Shown here: positions 1-8,025 of the stretch, one piece after another
Position numbering within the stretch: the first letter of the stretch is position 1
Layout of the letters: the number at the start of each line of letters is the position of its first letter
DNA from: Ectothiorhodospiraceae bacterium BW-2
Lineage (GTDB): Bacteria; Pseudomonadota; Gammaproteobacteria; Thiohalomonadales; Thiohalomonadaceae
Assembly (NCBI GenBank): GCA_008375315.1
Contig: CP032507.1
Span: forward strand, 186,001-250,000
Reading direction: 5' to 3'
DNA length: 64,000 bases
Program-made: the position numbers and the translations under genes
Notes under the pieces: generated by a model
Told to the model about the DNA's origin: nothing
Seen by the model: only the letters and a program-made list of their open reading frames with translations
The model's database searches: none

Positions 1-756
1 AACAGCACAAACTACAAGGTGCGCACCGCCACCCTGGGCAAGATGGGCCGCTGGGGCATCATCACCCGTCAGACCTACATGGAGGGCGTGCTGCTGGAGA
101 GCTCCAACGCCGAGACCTGGACGCCGCTCAACGGCTCCGACCTTGCGATGAAGATCTACGGCTACAACTTTCAGTCCGAAGGGATGATCCGCTTCCAGCC
201 GATCACCGGCGTGCAGTTCTCCGACATCAACCTCGACGAATACTCGGCCATCCCGCAGGGCACCGGCCTCGACTGGGAATACTCCACCGACGGCGGCGTG
301 ACCTGGGACGCCATGGTTCCCGCCGAGGAGGAACGGTTGCCCAACCTCGCCGCCCGGGTCCAGATCCGCGTGCGCCTGAGCAGCTCGCTTGCCAACGACA
401 CCCCAGCCATCAACTTTCGCGACGTCAACCTGGTGGGCTACCTCAACAAGACCACCGGGGCCTACCTGACCCGCGAGAACGAGCTGACCCAGGGGGTGGA
501 ATCGACCAAGGCCTATGTGCAGATGCAGATCCCCAGCGGCACCACCCTGCAATGGTTCGCCAGCAACGACGGCGGCCTGACCTGGGAGGCGATGACCATC
601 CAGGACACCCGGCCCATCGACGAGAACTGGACCGAGTACACCCTGGTGCGCACCTTCACCGACAACACCGGCAACAAAGTCCGCTACAAGGCCGAGATGA
701 CCGGCACGCCGCTGATCTACCCGCGCATCCATTCGCTGGGCGCGACCCTGAGCTAA
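1..756 (+). CDS. Phage-like tail/structural protein, C-terminal part
   Basis: The reading frame is open from base 1 (N-S-T-N-Y-K-V-R...), so the real start lies upstream and only about 251 C-terminal residues are seen. Two similar beta-rich modules each carry a W-x(2-4)-D-G-G-x-T-W-x-A-M motif (around residues 94-105 and 186-199 of the visible part), as in beta-sandwich repeats of phage tail or fibre proteins. No catalytic motif is visible. It is followed 12 bases later by a small gene with a strong ribosome binding site, and then by a hairpin terminator. This fits the end of a structural operon of a tailed phage or prophage. I do not recognise the exact family; it could also be a non-phage surface protein. 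GC-rich, like the following 11 kb. Confidence 0.5.
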   Translation, partial: NSTNYKVRTATLGKMGRWGIITRQTYMEGVLLESSNAETWTPLNGSDLAMKIYGYNFQSEGMIRFQPITGVQFSDINLDEYSAIPQGTGLDWEYSTDGGVTWDAMVPAEEERLPNLAARVQIRVRLSSSLANDTPAINFRDVNLVGYLNKTTGAYLTRENELTQGVESTKAYVQMQIPSGTTLQWFASNDGGLTWEAMTIQDTRPIDENWTEYTLVRTFTDNTGNKVRYKAEMTGTPLIYPRIHSLGATLS

Positions 757-768
757 GGAGGCACGGCC

Positions 769-1026
769 ATGATTGTTCGACGCAAAGGCGGCCTGACCGA
801 GTTCATCCCCACGCCGCAGGAGAAGCGCGACGGCCTGATCCGCGACCACGCTCTGGGCCTGCTGGAAAATCTGCACCAGCGCCTGGCGCGGCTGGAACGG
901 GCATCAAAGCTCCCGGCCGACGAAGCGGAGGCCTTCACGGCGCTGCTGGCGCGGATGCGGGCCGACGAGTCGCGCAACCTCGAGCTGCACGCCAGCCTGA
1001 TCACCGGCGAAACCGCTTCCGGCTGA
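769..1026 (+). CDS. Small phage-associated protein of unknown function
   Basis: An 85-residue protein preceded by a clear AAGGAGG ribosome binding site (753-759). It is charged and almost wholly alpha-helical by composition: residues 20-60 hold leucine-rich segments (ALGLLENLHQRLARLER) followed by LARMRADESRN. It has no signal peptide or membrane segment. It sits 12 bases after the tail-like gene and just before a hairpin, so it is probably the last gene of that operon. Short helical proteins at this place in phage modules are often chaperones or tape-measure-related, but nothing in the sequence proves such a role. Function unknown. Confidence 0.55.
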   Translation: MIVRRKGGLTEFIPTPQEKRDGLIRDHALGLLENLHQRLARLERASKLPADEAEAFTALLARMRADESRNLELHASLITGETASG

Positions 1027-1049
1027 CCGGCTCACTGCCACCGCTAACC

Positions 1050-1089
1050 CAGAAACCCCGGATACGGCCAGCCCGTTCCGGGGTTTCTG
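1050..1089 (+). terminator. Hairpin closing the phage-like operon
   Basis: A 12-bp perfect stem (CAGAAACCCCGG, 1050-1061, with its complement at 1078-1089) surrounds a 16-base loop, 24 bases after the stop of the 85-residue gene. There is no T-run behind it, so it may be an imperfect or bidirectional terminator. Bases 1090-1274 hold no gene that I can support. Confidence 0.6.
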
Positions 1090-1274
1090 CCGCCTGTGCG
1101 CCGCTCAATCCGACCAAGTTCGCAAGTCATTGAAAATAAACGTGTTAAATGTCGGCTTCGGCTGTTCTTCTACTTGATTTGTGTCCGGAAAGAAGCATTC
1201 ATTCATGGTGTAAGCAGAGGCTAAAAAGCCCTGCCAGACAACGACTTAGAAGCGCTATGAACGACGGAGGCACC

Positions 1275-2237
1275 ATGAACCTGAAAGAGATCCACTACGG
1301 GATCGAGATCGAGACCGTAAAACGCACCCGGGAACAGATCGCCTGGGCCATCCACTCGGTGGTGGGCGGCACGGTCCGCCATGTCGGCATTCCCAGCAGC
1401 TATGACCCCTGGGAGGTCGAGGACCTGCGCGGCCGTGTCTGGAAGGTGGTGGGGGACGCCTCCCTGACCAGCGTCCCGGCCCATCTGCGGGCCGAGGTGG
1501 TCAGCCCGGTGCTCGGCTACGACGACATCCCGCAACTGCAGGAGGCGGTCCGGGCCATCCGCCGCGCCGGGGGCAAGATCAACAGCCAGTGCGGCATCCA
1601 CATCCATATCGACGCCGCGCCCTTCGACGGCAGGCACCTGGGTAACCTGGCCAAGATCATCTACAAGCAGGAACCGCTGATCCTCCACGCCCTCGGCATC
1701 AGCCGCGACCGGCTCAACCGCTACACCCGGCCGGTCAGCGACGAGCTGATCCAGCGCATCGAACAGCATCGCCCCCGCACCAAGGACCAGCTCAACCGCA
1801 TCTGGTACGGCTACCACAACCGCCAGCCCCAGCACTACGACAACAGCCGCTACCACGGGGTCAACCTGCACAACGTCTGGTACCGGGGCACGGTGGAGTT
1901 CCGCTGGTTCGAGGCGACCCTCCACGCGGGACGGATCAAGGCCTACCTGCAGTTCTGCCTCGCCGTCGCCGCCAAGGCGCTCAATGGGCGGGCCGCCTCC
2001 AGCCGCAAGCGGGACTTCGATCCCCAGAGCGCCAAGTACGACTTCCGGGTCTTCCTGCTCCACCTCGGCCTGATCGGCAACGAGTTCAAGACCGCCCGCA
2101 AGCATCTGATGGCCAACATGCCCGGCGACGCCGCCTTCAAGAACGGACGGCCCAAACCGGAGGACGTCCTTCCAGATGAAACCGAAACCACCACTCTCAC
2201 CAACGAGGCCGGGCAAGTTCCCGGCCTCACTGTTTAA
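1275..2237 (+). CDS. Amidoligase family protein
   Basis: A 320-residue protein of the amidoligase family (glutamine-synthetase-like fold). Visible are the N-terminal strand H-Y-G-I-E-I-E-T typical of the GS-like metal site, the signature C-G-I-H-I-H-I-D (about residues 113-120), and the later V-E-F-R-W-F-E motif. The family is predicted to form amide bonds between a carboxylate and an amine using ATP. I chose the ATG at 1275 because it has a GACGGAGG ribosome binding site; longer reading-frame extensions upstream have no such support. The downstream neighbours are a class II glutamine amidotransferase and a gamma-glutamylcyclotransferase. This gene grouping is known from comparative genomics of amidoligases and suggests a tagging pathway with ammonia supply and a removal enzyme. 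The substrate cannot be told from sequence. Confidence 0.82.
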   Translation: MNLKEIHYGIEIETVKRTREQIAWAIHSVVGGTVRHVGIPSSYDPWEVEDLRGRVWKVVGDASLTSVPAHLRAEVVSPVLGYDDIPQLQEAVRAIRRAGGKINSQCGIHIHIDAAPFDGRHLGNLAKIIYKQEPLILHALGISRDRLNRYTRPVSDELIQRIEQHRPRTKDQLNRIWYGYHNRQPQHYDNSRYHGVNLHNVWYRGTVEFRWFEATLHAGRIKAYLQFCLAVAAKALNGRAASSRKRDFDPQSAKYDFRVFLLHLGLIGNEFKTARKHLMANMPGDAAFKNGRPKPEDVLPDETETTTLTNEAGQVPGLTV

Positions 2238-2248
2238 GGAGGTGCCCA

Positions 2249-2770
2249 ATGAAGATCCTGATCCGCTCCACCACGCTGGACGGCGAACCGATCCCTGGCA
2301 GCGGGGAAACCCTGCAAGCCGCCGACTGCCTCGAAGTTGTCGAGCTGATGCGCGGTCAGACGCCGTTTACCGCCAGCCGAGCGCCCCGGGACTACATGAC
2401 CGAGGTGCTCTCCGGCATCGAAGGCGGGCCGACCCAGCCATTGCCGGAGGACGCCGCTGCTGCGGCCGCCGAGTTTCTCACCCGTCTGGCCCGGCACGGC
2501 CTGATCGAGTTTCTGCCCGACGACAAGGCCAGCGATCCCTGGCCGGAACGCTTCCTCGAAGCCCTGGAGACGGTGCGGCTCTCCGGTCGCACCAACATGC
2601 TCGACCACCCGGAGGTGACCCGGCTGACCGCCGAGATAGGCTACCCGGAGGTGGCCGAGTGGCTGGCCGACCACCGGCGCGAATACGCGGCCTTCGTCCT
2701 TGAGGGGACGAGACCGCTTGGCAAGAACTTCGGCGGCAAGGAGGACCCGGCTCCATGTGCGGACAAGTAG
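2249..2770 (+). CDS. Uncharacterised protein of the amidoligase cluster
   Basis: A 173-residue, mostly acidic and helical protein starting 11 bases after the amidoligase stop with an AAGGAGG ribosome binding site. It has a short beta-type start (M-K-I-L-I-R-S-T-T-L-D-G) and an alanine-rich helix at about residues 71-80. No catalytic motif, signal peptide or membrane span is visible. Its end overlaps the start of the glutamine amidotransferase by 16 bases, so the two are very probably translated together. It could be a substrate or adaptor for the amidoligase, but that is inferred only from position. Family not recognised. Confidence 0.6.
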   Translation: MKILIRSTTLDGEPIPGSGETLQAADCLEVVELMRGQTPFTASRAPRDYMTEVLSGIEGGPTQPLPEDAAAAAAEFLTRLARHGLIEFLPDDKASDPWPERFLEALETVRLSGRTNMLDHPEVTRLTAEIGYPEVAEWLADHRREYAAFVLEGTRPLGKNFGGKEDPAPCADK

Positions 2771-3552
2771 GCATCATCTTCGGCCGCAAGCGCAGACGGC
2801 CCGACGAGCGGGATTACCTGCGCGAGGTCTTCATCCGCATGCTGCTGCACAGCGAGGAGCGCGGCCCGCACGCCTCCGGTCTGGCCTGGCTCAAGACCGA
2901 CGGCAGCCACCGCATCTTCAAACGGCCGATGCGGGCGCACGAGCTGGTGTACGAGAAGCCATTCCAGGAGCTGCTCGGGCAGGTCAACAACGAGACCACC
3001 ATCCTCATGGGCCACACCCGTTGGCGCACCCGAGGCAACGAGTTCAACAACCGCAACAACCATCCCATCCGGGCCGGGATCGTCATCGGCACCCACAACG
3101 GCACCATCTATAACGCCGATTATCTGTTCCGCCGTCTCGGACTGCCGCGCTACGCCGAGGTGGACAGCGAGCTGATCTTCCGCCTGGCCGACCGCTTCGC
3201 GCCCGAAGGCCCCATTGACCAGCAGGGGCTGAAGAAGGCGCTCGCCCTCTGTCGCGGCCAGATGAGCGCCGTGCTGGCCTCGCGGCTCGACCCCGGCACC
3301 ATCACCGTGCTCAAGGGCAACAAGCCGCTCTCCCTGCGCATCCACCGCCAGCACCGGGTGGTGCTCTACGCCTCGGACGACGCCTTCATCGACTTTGCCG
3401 TGGACAGCGAGAAAGGCTGGCGCGAGCTGGAGGTGCCGCCCATGACCATGCTCACCATCCGTCACGGGGATGTGCGGGCCATCGAAAACAGCGAATTCCG
3501 CTTCATCCCCCAGGAGCGCAAAGGGATTTTGCCCGAAGGAGTGAATGCATGA
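2755..3552 (+). CDS. Class II glutamine amidotransferase
   Basis: A 265-residue Ntn-type glutaminase domain. The protein begins M-C-G-Q-V-G, placing the nucleophile Cys at position 2, as is usual once the initiator Met is removed. Other family motifs are visible: R-G-P-H-A-S-G near residue 37, G-H-T-R-W-R-T near residue 84, N-N-H-P-I near residue 100 and H-N-G-T-I-Y near residue 113. The domain releases ammonia from glutamine. No synthase domain is fused to it, so it presumably feeds a partner; the amidoligase two genes upstream is the obvious one. It overlaps both neighbours (16 and 4 bases), a tight operon. GC-rich like the whole module. Confidence 0.88.
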   Translation: MCGQVGIIFGRKRRRPDERDYLREVFIRMLLHSEERGPHASGLAWLKTDGSHRIFKRPMRAHELVYEKPFQELLGQVNNETTILMGHTRWRTRGNEFNNRNNHPIRAGIVIGTHNGTIYNADYLFRRLGLPRYAEVDSELIFRLADRFAPEGPIDQQGLKKALALCRGQMSAVLASRLDPGTITVLKGNKPLSLRIHRQHRVVLYASDDAFIDFAVDSEKGWRELEVPPMTMLTIRHGDVRAIENSEFRFIPQERKGILPEGVNA

Positions 3553-4073
3553 ACATTGGAGACAGCGTAAAGCTGAACACAAACCCGGAAGACAGTCCCG
3601 AGACCATCCTCCGGCTCTTCGTCTACGGCACCCTGAAAAGGGGCTACTGGAACCATCAACGCTTCTGCGCCCAGGCCCGCAGCATCGAACCGGCCGTGGT
3701 CTGGGGCAGGCTCTATCATCTCCACGCCGGTTTTCCGGCCCTCGAAGTGCCGGAGGGACTGATCCTGGCCAGGGGCACCGCCGATCCACTGACCGACGCT
3801 CGCAGGCAGCAGGAGGTCGGCACGCCACGATTCGGCCGCCCGACCGGTGACTGGGATCTGATCCATGGGGAGCTGATGACCTTCACCGACCCGCAGCGCG
3901 ACCTGCCGCCCATCGACCGGCTGGAAGGCTTTCGGCCCGGTGGGCAAAGCATGTATCAGCGAGTGATGGTGGCGGTGTTGTGTGGGCGCACTTCGATCCC
4001 AGCTTGGACCTACTGGATGCCATGCCCCTCTTACGCGGAGAGAGTCGCCAGCGGCGAGTGGTTACGCCCGTGA
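3549..4073 (+). CDS. Gamma-glutamylcyclotransferase-like (AIG2/GGCT) protein
   Basis: A 174-residue AIG2-like fold protein. The signature Y-G-T-L-K-R-G (about residues 27-33) binds the gamma-glutamyl group in this family, and a conserved acidic position lies in the R-L-E-G-F motif near residue 131. GGCT enzymes release 5-oxoproline from gamma-glutamyl amines. The ATG overlaps the glutaminase stop by 4 bases. In this cluster the likely task is removal or editing of the amide tag made by the amidoligase; that is inference from neighbourhood. The C-terminus (W-T-Y-W, then G-E-W-L-R-P) is also family-like, so the gene looks intact. Confidence 0.85.
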   Translation: MNIGDSVKLNTNPEDSPETILRLFVYGTLKRGYWNHQRFCAQARSIEPAVVWGRLYHLHAGFPALEVPEGLILARGTADPLTDARRQQEVGTPRFGRPTGDWDLIHGELMTFTDPQRDLPPIDRLEGFRPGGQSMYQRVMVAVLCGRTSIPAWTYWMPCPSYAERVASGEWLRP

Positions 4074-4107
4074 GCAGACCTTTGCGGCTTTATCCGGACG
4101 AAAACGT

Positions 4108-4136
4108 TTGACAATCGGCCCCTGCCTAAATATATT
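4108..4136 (+). promoter_or_regulatory. Sigma-70-type promoter of the R-M operon
   Basis: TTGACA at 4108-4113 and TATATT at 4131-4136 are separated by exactly 17 bases. The first gene downstream starts at 4231, after a GAGGAGTTGGAGAT ribosome binding region. This gives a leader of about 90 bases with no evident open frame. Confidence 0.75.
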
Positions 4137-4230
4137 AAAGGATGTTTTAACTTGGGGAAGCTCCGCCCAGCATCCCCGTTACCGCCTCTGGCGTGGCAAG
4201 AAAACCAATCGCCCTTGAGGAGTTGGAGAT

Positions 4231-4464
4231 ATGGCCGAGATAGAAGACCGCTGGTTATCAGTAGACGAGATAGGCAAGTACCTCGGTGTCAGTAGTGACA
4301 CCGTTTACCGCTGGATCGACAAGCATGCGATGCCCGCCCATCGCATGGGCCGTCTTTGGAAATTCAAGAAAGACGAAGTGGACGATTGGGTGAAGGCTGG
4401 CGGCGCGGCGGAACAGGGTAAAACAACCTCAAAAACCACCGCTGCAACAAAGAAGAGCGAATAG
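4231..4464 (+). CDS. MerR/excisionase-type HTH protein
   Basis: A 77-residue protein with a winged-helix excisionase-type domain: L-S-V-D-E-I-G-K-Y-L-G-V-S, then T-V-Y-R-W-I and a wing with G-R-L-W-K-F-K-K-D-E-V-D-D-W. The last 20 residues are a flexible Thr/Lys-rich tail. Such proteins occur both as phage excisionases and as the first gene of type I restriction-modification operons. Here it lies directly behind the promoter and in front of hsdM, so it is probably a regulator of the R-M operon. A role in excision cannot be excluded, since no integrase is seen nearby. Confidence 0.8.
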   Translation: MAEIEDRWLSVDEIGKYLGVSSDTVYRWIDKHAMPAHRMGRLWKFKKDEVDDWVKAGGAAEQGKTTSKTTAATKKSE

Positions 4465-4517
4465 TTATATGAGAATACAAAAAAGAGGTTTTAACGGAAG
4501 GATTCACGAGGTGCCGA

Positions 4518-7500
4518 ATGCCTAAGCTGTCATTAGCCAAACTCGAACGCCATCTCTATGGCGCTGCTGATATCCTCCGCCGCGAAGGAATGGATGCGGC
4601 CACCTATAAAGATTTCATTTTCGGGATGCTGTTCCTCAAGCGATGCTCTGACGTTTTCGAGCCAGCCTATGAAAAAATCGTTGCGAGAAAAGTCGCTCAA
4701 GGAATGAGCCGAGAGGATGCCGAAGCGAATTATGGCGAGAATCCTGATTTTTATGATGAATTCTTTGTCCCTGGTCGGGCTCGCTGGTCGCACCTGCAGG
4801 GCAAGCTAAACGATGCTTCGGAGCCGTTTGGTGCAGTTCTGGACAAAGCGCTGGCGGCCTTGAGTGAATCCAACGAGTCGTTGCAGCACGTTCTGGACCA
4901 CATCCAATTCATGAAGGTCCAGAGCAACAAGCGCATTGTGTCCGATGAGGCTTGTAAAGAACTGGTGCGTCATTTCAATCGCTACCGCTTGCGCAGTGAG
5001 GACTTTCAATTTTCCGACCTGCTTGGCTCTGCGTATGAGTTCCTCATCAACATGTTTGCGGAATCGGCTGGTAAGAAAGGCGGGGACTTCTATACACCCC
5101 GTGATGTGATCCGCTTGATGGTCCGGGTACTGAATCCCACCCCAGGAATGAGTATCTATGATCCCACGTGCGGTTCCGGCGGCATGCTAATCATTAGCCG
5201 CGAATATATTGAACAATCCGGCGGCGATCCGACCAACCTCCGCCTCTGCGGCCAGGTGAATGATGCCTCTGCTTGGTCAATCTGCAAAATCAACATGCTC
5301 CTGCACAGTATTCGCGGCTCTGATATTCGGCTAGAAGATACCCTGCTGCATCCTCTGCACCGGGAAGGCGGGGAACTCGAACGTTTTGACCGAGTGATCG
5401 CAAACCCTCCTTTCAGTCAGAACTACACCAAGAGCAACATGGAGTTCCCGGAGCGTTATCGCTGGGGATGGTGTCCGACTTCAGGGAAAAAGGCGGACCT
5501 CATGTTCGCCCAGCACATGTTGGCGGTCTGTAAACCCGGCGGCATGGTGGCGACCGTCATGCCGCATGGTGTGCTTTTTCGTGGCGGCGCGGAAAAGGAG
5601 ATCCGCAAGAAGTTCCTTCAACAGGATTTGCTCGAAGCCATCATCAGCCTGCCGCAAAATCTCTTTTATGGGGCGAGTATTCCAGCCTGCATTCTGATCA
5701 TGCGATCCAACATCACAGGACAACCCCTCAACCCCAACAAACCGGAAAACCGGCGCGGCAAGGTGCTTTTTATCAATGCGGATGCCGAATATCTGGCAGG
5801 TCGGGCACAAAATTATCTGCGGCCTGAAGATATCGAAAAGGTCGCGTCTACCTTCGAGCGCTACGCCGAAGTGCCCGGATATTCCAAGATAGTGACGTTC
5901 GACGAAATTGCGGATGGAGCCAATGACTTCAACCTCAATGTCCGCCGCTATGTCGACAATTCACCGCCGCCGGAGCCGCATGATGTCCGTGCGCATCTTG
6001 CTGGCGGCATTCCAGTAGCCGAAATCGAAGGGAACAGTGCCCTTTTCGAATCGCTCGGTTTCTCGCCGGATGTCCTCTTCGCTCACAGGCCTAATGATGA
6101 GCGATACCGTGACTTCAAGCCGAGCATTACCGAGCGGCCAGCCATCGCCAGACTGATAGAGGCGGATGCCGGATTGCTGGCCCGGACGGGAGCGCTAAGA
6201 GACGCGCTTACAGAGTGGTGGGCCTCACAGACTGGCAGCCTGGTCGCGCTGCCACATGGCCGTAACTTGAATGCTGTGCGCTCGGAATTTCTTCGGGGGT
6301 TTACCGAAGCGCTGCTGCAACTTGGAGTTCTGAACAATTTCAAGTTATCCGGAGTGGTCGCCGCTTGGTGGACCGAGACCCTGCCGGATTTCAAAACCCT
6401 TATTGAAAACGGCTTTTGCGGTGTGGTCGATGGATGGGTCGATGCCATTGCCGACGCCGTGGAAGATGACGACAACGTGGGACCGGCTTTTGATCCTTTC
6501 TGTCACAAACTGGTCAAGCGGACTATGGCCGATTACCTCCAGAGAATCGACGATGCCAAATCGGAGATCGCCCGGCTGAAGGGGGAAAAGGAAGCCTTTG
6601 AGCAGAGCAATCCGCCGGATGATGCGGATGATGAAGATCTGGCTTCCTGGAACTACGCCAAGGATCTTGAACGCCAGGTCAAAGAGCTGAAGGCTGAATT
6701 CAAAGACGCCATCAAAGATCTGACCAGACTTGAAAAGGCCGCGACTAAAAAGAAGGCTACCGATGCCGACCGCCGGGCCGCAGAGGCCGCCAGGCGCGAA
6801 CTGCAACCCTATTTTGATCAGATGGCAGTCCTTGAGATGGAGCTGGCTCCCTACGAGCAGATCAAGACAGACCTTGCCGCAGCCAGAGCCACTTTCCGCG
6901 CCCTTACTAACGCCTTTGTCGACGAGCTGAAAAATCGATGCGCGGCCATGGGCGAGGATGAGAAGCAGGCGCTGGTACTCGAACTTTTTGCTCAGGATCT
7001 CCAGGCGGGGCTGGACGGTGCAGTAAGAGACAAGCAGCAGGAACTGACGCGGTTTGCTGAAAACTTGTGGGACAAATATGCTAGATCTCTGTCAGTGCTT
7101 ACAGAAACCCGGGAGAAAATCTCGATTCTACTTAAAGGCAAATTGAACAAAATGCCTGTCTACAACTCAGATGGCATTGAGGAAACAGCTTCTAATGAAA
7201 GCGATGGTGATTGGCAGAAAATGCCGCTGTCTTCGGTTGCCGACATTCGTTTCAGCAGCGTCAATAAGGTTTCTCTACCTGGAGAAGACCCTGTTCGTCT
7301 ATGTAATTATATCGATGTTTATAATAACGACTATGTCACTAAAGACATGGATTTCATGCGGGCAACCGCTACAAAGTCTGAAATTGATCGCTTTAGGCTG
7401 CAGGTCGGCGATGTCATTATAACCAAGGATTCCGAAAAACCTGATGACATCGGAATTCCGACAGTGGTCGACTCAACCGCCTCGGATCTTGTATGTGGGT

Positions 7501-7844
7501 ATCACTTGGCTCTACTTCGTCTAAACCAAGCTGAGGTTGATCCAACCTTTCTATCTAAACAACTGGCGCATCATAGAATCGCTCGATATTTCGGACAACA
7601 GGCTAACGGTACAACTCGCTACGGTTTATCTGCGGCAGCTATCGCAAACACTCCTTTACACCTTCCTAGACCAGAAAGCCAGAAAGCGGCAAGCAAACTA
7701 ATGCGTATGCTGGACGAACACATAAATCAGTCCGAAGCAGTAATTGAGAAGCTCAAGCGATTACGGGCGGGGCTTCAGGAGGATCTTCTAAGTGGGAGCG
7801 CAAGTGCTCCAGAGCCAAGCGAGGGAGGGTCAACAGAGGAATGA
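4518..7844 (+). CDS. hsdM: Type I R-M methyltransferase fused to a specificity domain (HsdM-HsdS)
   Basis: A 1,108-residue protein. The N-terminal helical HsdM_N domain (about 1-160) is followed by an N6-adenine methyltransferase domain with the SAM motif D-P-T-C-G-S-G-G-M at 215-223 and the catalytic N-P-P-F at 296-299. A long charged region (about 680-850) with coiled-coil character follows. From about residue 900 the chain is HsdS-like: one target recognition domain (K-M-P-L-S-S-V-A-D-I... G-D-V-I-I-T-K) ending in a conserved helix (E-K-L-K-R-L-R-A-G-L-Q-E-D-L-L). Canonical HsdM is about 500 residues and HsdS has two TRDs, so this is an M-S fusion with half a specificity subunit; two chains could recognise a bipartite or symmetric site. 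No separate hsdS is seen. Its stop overlaps the next ATG. Confidence 0.88.
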   Translation: MPKLSLAKLERHLYGAADILRREGMDAATYKDFIFGMLFLKRCSDVFEPAYEKIVARKVAQGMSREDAEANYGENPDFYDEFFVPGRARWSHLQGKLNDASEPFGAVLDKALAALSESNESLQHVLDHIQFMKVQSNKRIVSDEACKELVRHFNRYRLRSEDFQFSDLLGSAYEFLINMFAESAGKKGGDFYTPRDVIRLMVRVLNPTPGMSIYDPTCGSGGMLIISREYIEQSGGDPTNLRLCGQVNDASAWSICKINMLLHSIRGSDIRLEDTLLHPLHREGGELERFDRVIANPPFSQNYTKSNMEFPERYRWGWCPTSGKKADLMFAQHMLAVCKPGGMVATVMPHGVLFRGGAEKEIRKKFLQQDLLEAIISLPQNLFYGASIPACILIMRSNITGQPLNPNKPENRRGKVLFINADAEYLAGRAQNYLRPEDIEKVASTFERYAEVPGYSKIVTFDEIADGANDFNLNVRRYVDNSPPPEPHDVRAHLAGGIPVAEIEGNSALFESLGFSPDVLFAHRPNDERYRDFKPSITERPAIARLIEADAGLLARTGALRDALTEWWASQTGSLVALPHGRNLNAVRSEFLRGFTEALLQLGVLNNFKLSGVVAAWWTETLPDFKTLIENGFCGVVDGWVDAIADAVEDDDNVGPAFDPFCHKLVKRTMADYLQRIDDAKSEIARLKGEKEAFEQSNPPDDADDEDLASWNYAKDLERQVKELKAEFKDAIKDLTRLEKAATKKKATDADRRAAEAARRELQPYFDQMAVLEMELAPYEQIKTDLAAARATFRALTNAFVDELKNRCAAMGEDEKQALVLELFAQDLQAGLDGAVRDKQQELTRFAENLWDKYARSLSVLTETREKISILLKGKLNKMPVYNSDGIEETASNESDGDWQKMPLSSVADIRFSSVNKVSLPGEDPVRLCNYIDVYNNDYVTKDMDFMRATATKSEIDRFRLQVGDVIITKDSEKPDDIGIPTVVDSTASDLVCGYHLALLRLNQAEVDPTFLSKQLAHHRIARYFGQQANGTTRYGLSAAAIANTPLHLPRPESQKAASKLMRMLDEHINQSEAVIEKLKRLRAGLQEDLLSGSASAPEPSEGGSTEE

Positions 7845-8023
7845 AGTCACGGTCAAAGGAGCTGCTGGATCGGGCGATAGCGGCAATGATTGCCGCCATC
7901 GAAATCTACAACAAGCCGGGGTTCCCCTATCGGACGGAGTCGTTTGCCATCCTTGCCATCAATGGCTGGGAACTTCTGTTCAAGGCCAAGTGGCTCGCCG
8001 CAAACCGAGCCGGGAGGATGTAA
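7841..8023 (+). pseudogene. DUF3644-type protein, truncated after 60 residues
   Basis: The frame starts with ATG overlapping the hsdM stop (ATGA) and encodes a clear DUF3644 N-terminus: K-S-R-S-K-E-L-L-D-R-A near the start, and later S-F-A-I-L-A-I-N-G-W-E-L-L-F-K-A-K-W-L near residues 35-52. Members of this family usually have several hundred residues; here the frame ends after 60, two bases before the next gene. An internal deletion that fused the neighbour's ribosome binding site (GGGAGG) to the remnant is the simplest reading. DUF3644 genes are common passengers of R-M and other defence islands. Confidence 0.6.
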
Positions 8024-8025
8024 CC

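Noticed and set aside
1221-2249. Long minus-strand open frame (342 residues) opposite the amidoligase gene
   Set aside because: It is an effect of high GC at third codon positions; its translation is low-complexity (V/G/D/L-rich) and the plus strand carries clear family motifs.
2641-3828. Long minus-strand frame opposite the glutaminase and cyclotransferase genes
   Set aside because: Shadow frame of GC-rich coding DNA with no recognisable domain and no ribosome binding site.
7792-8025. Upstream extension of the PDDEXK nuclease frame
   Set aside because: The extension overlaps the hsdM end and the DUF3644 remnant out of frame; the ATG at 8026 has a proper ribosome binding site.
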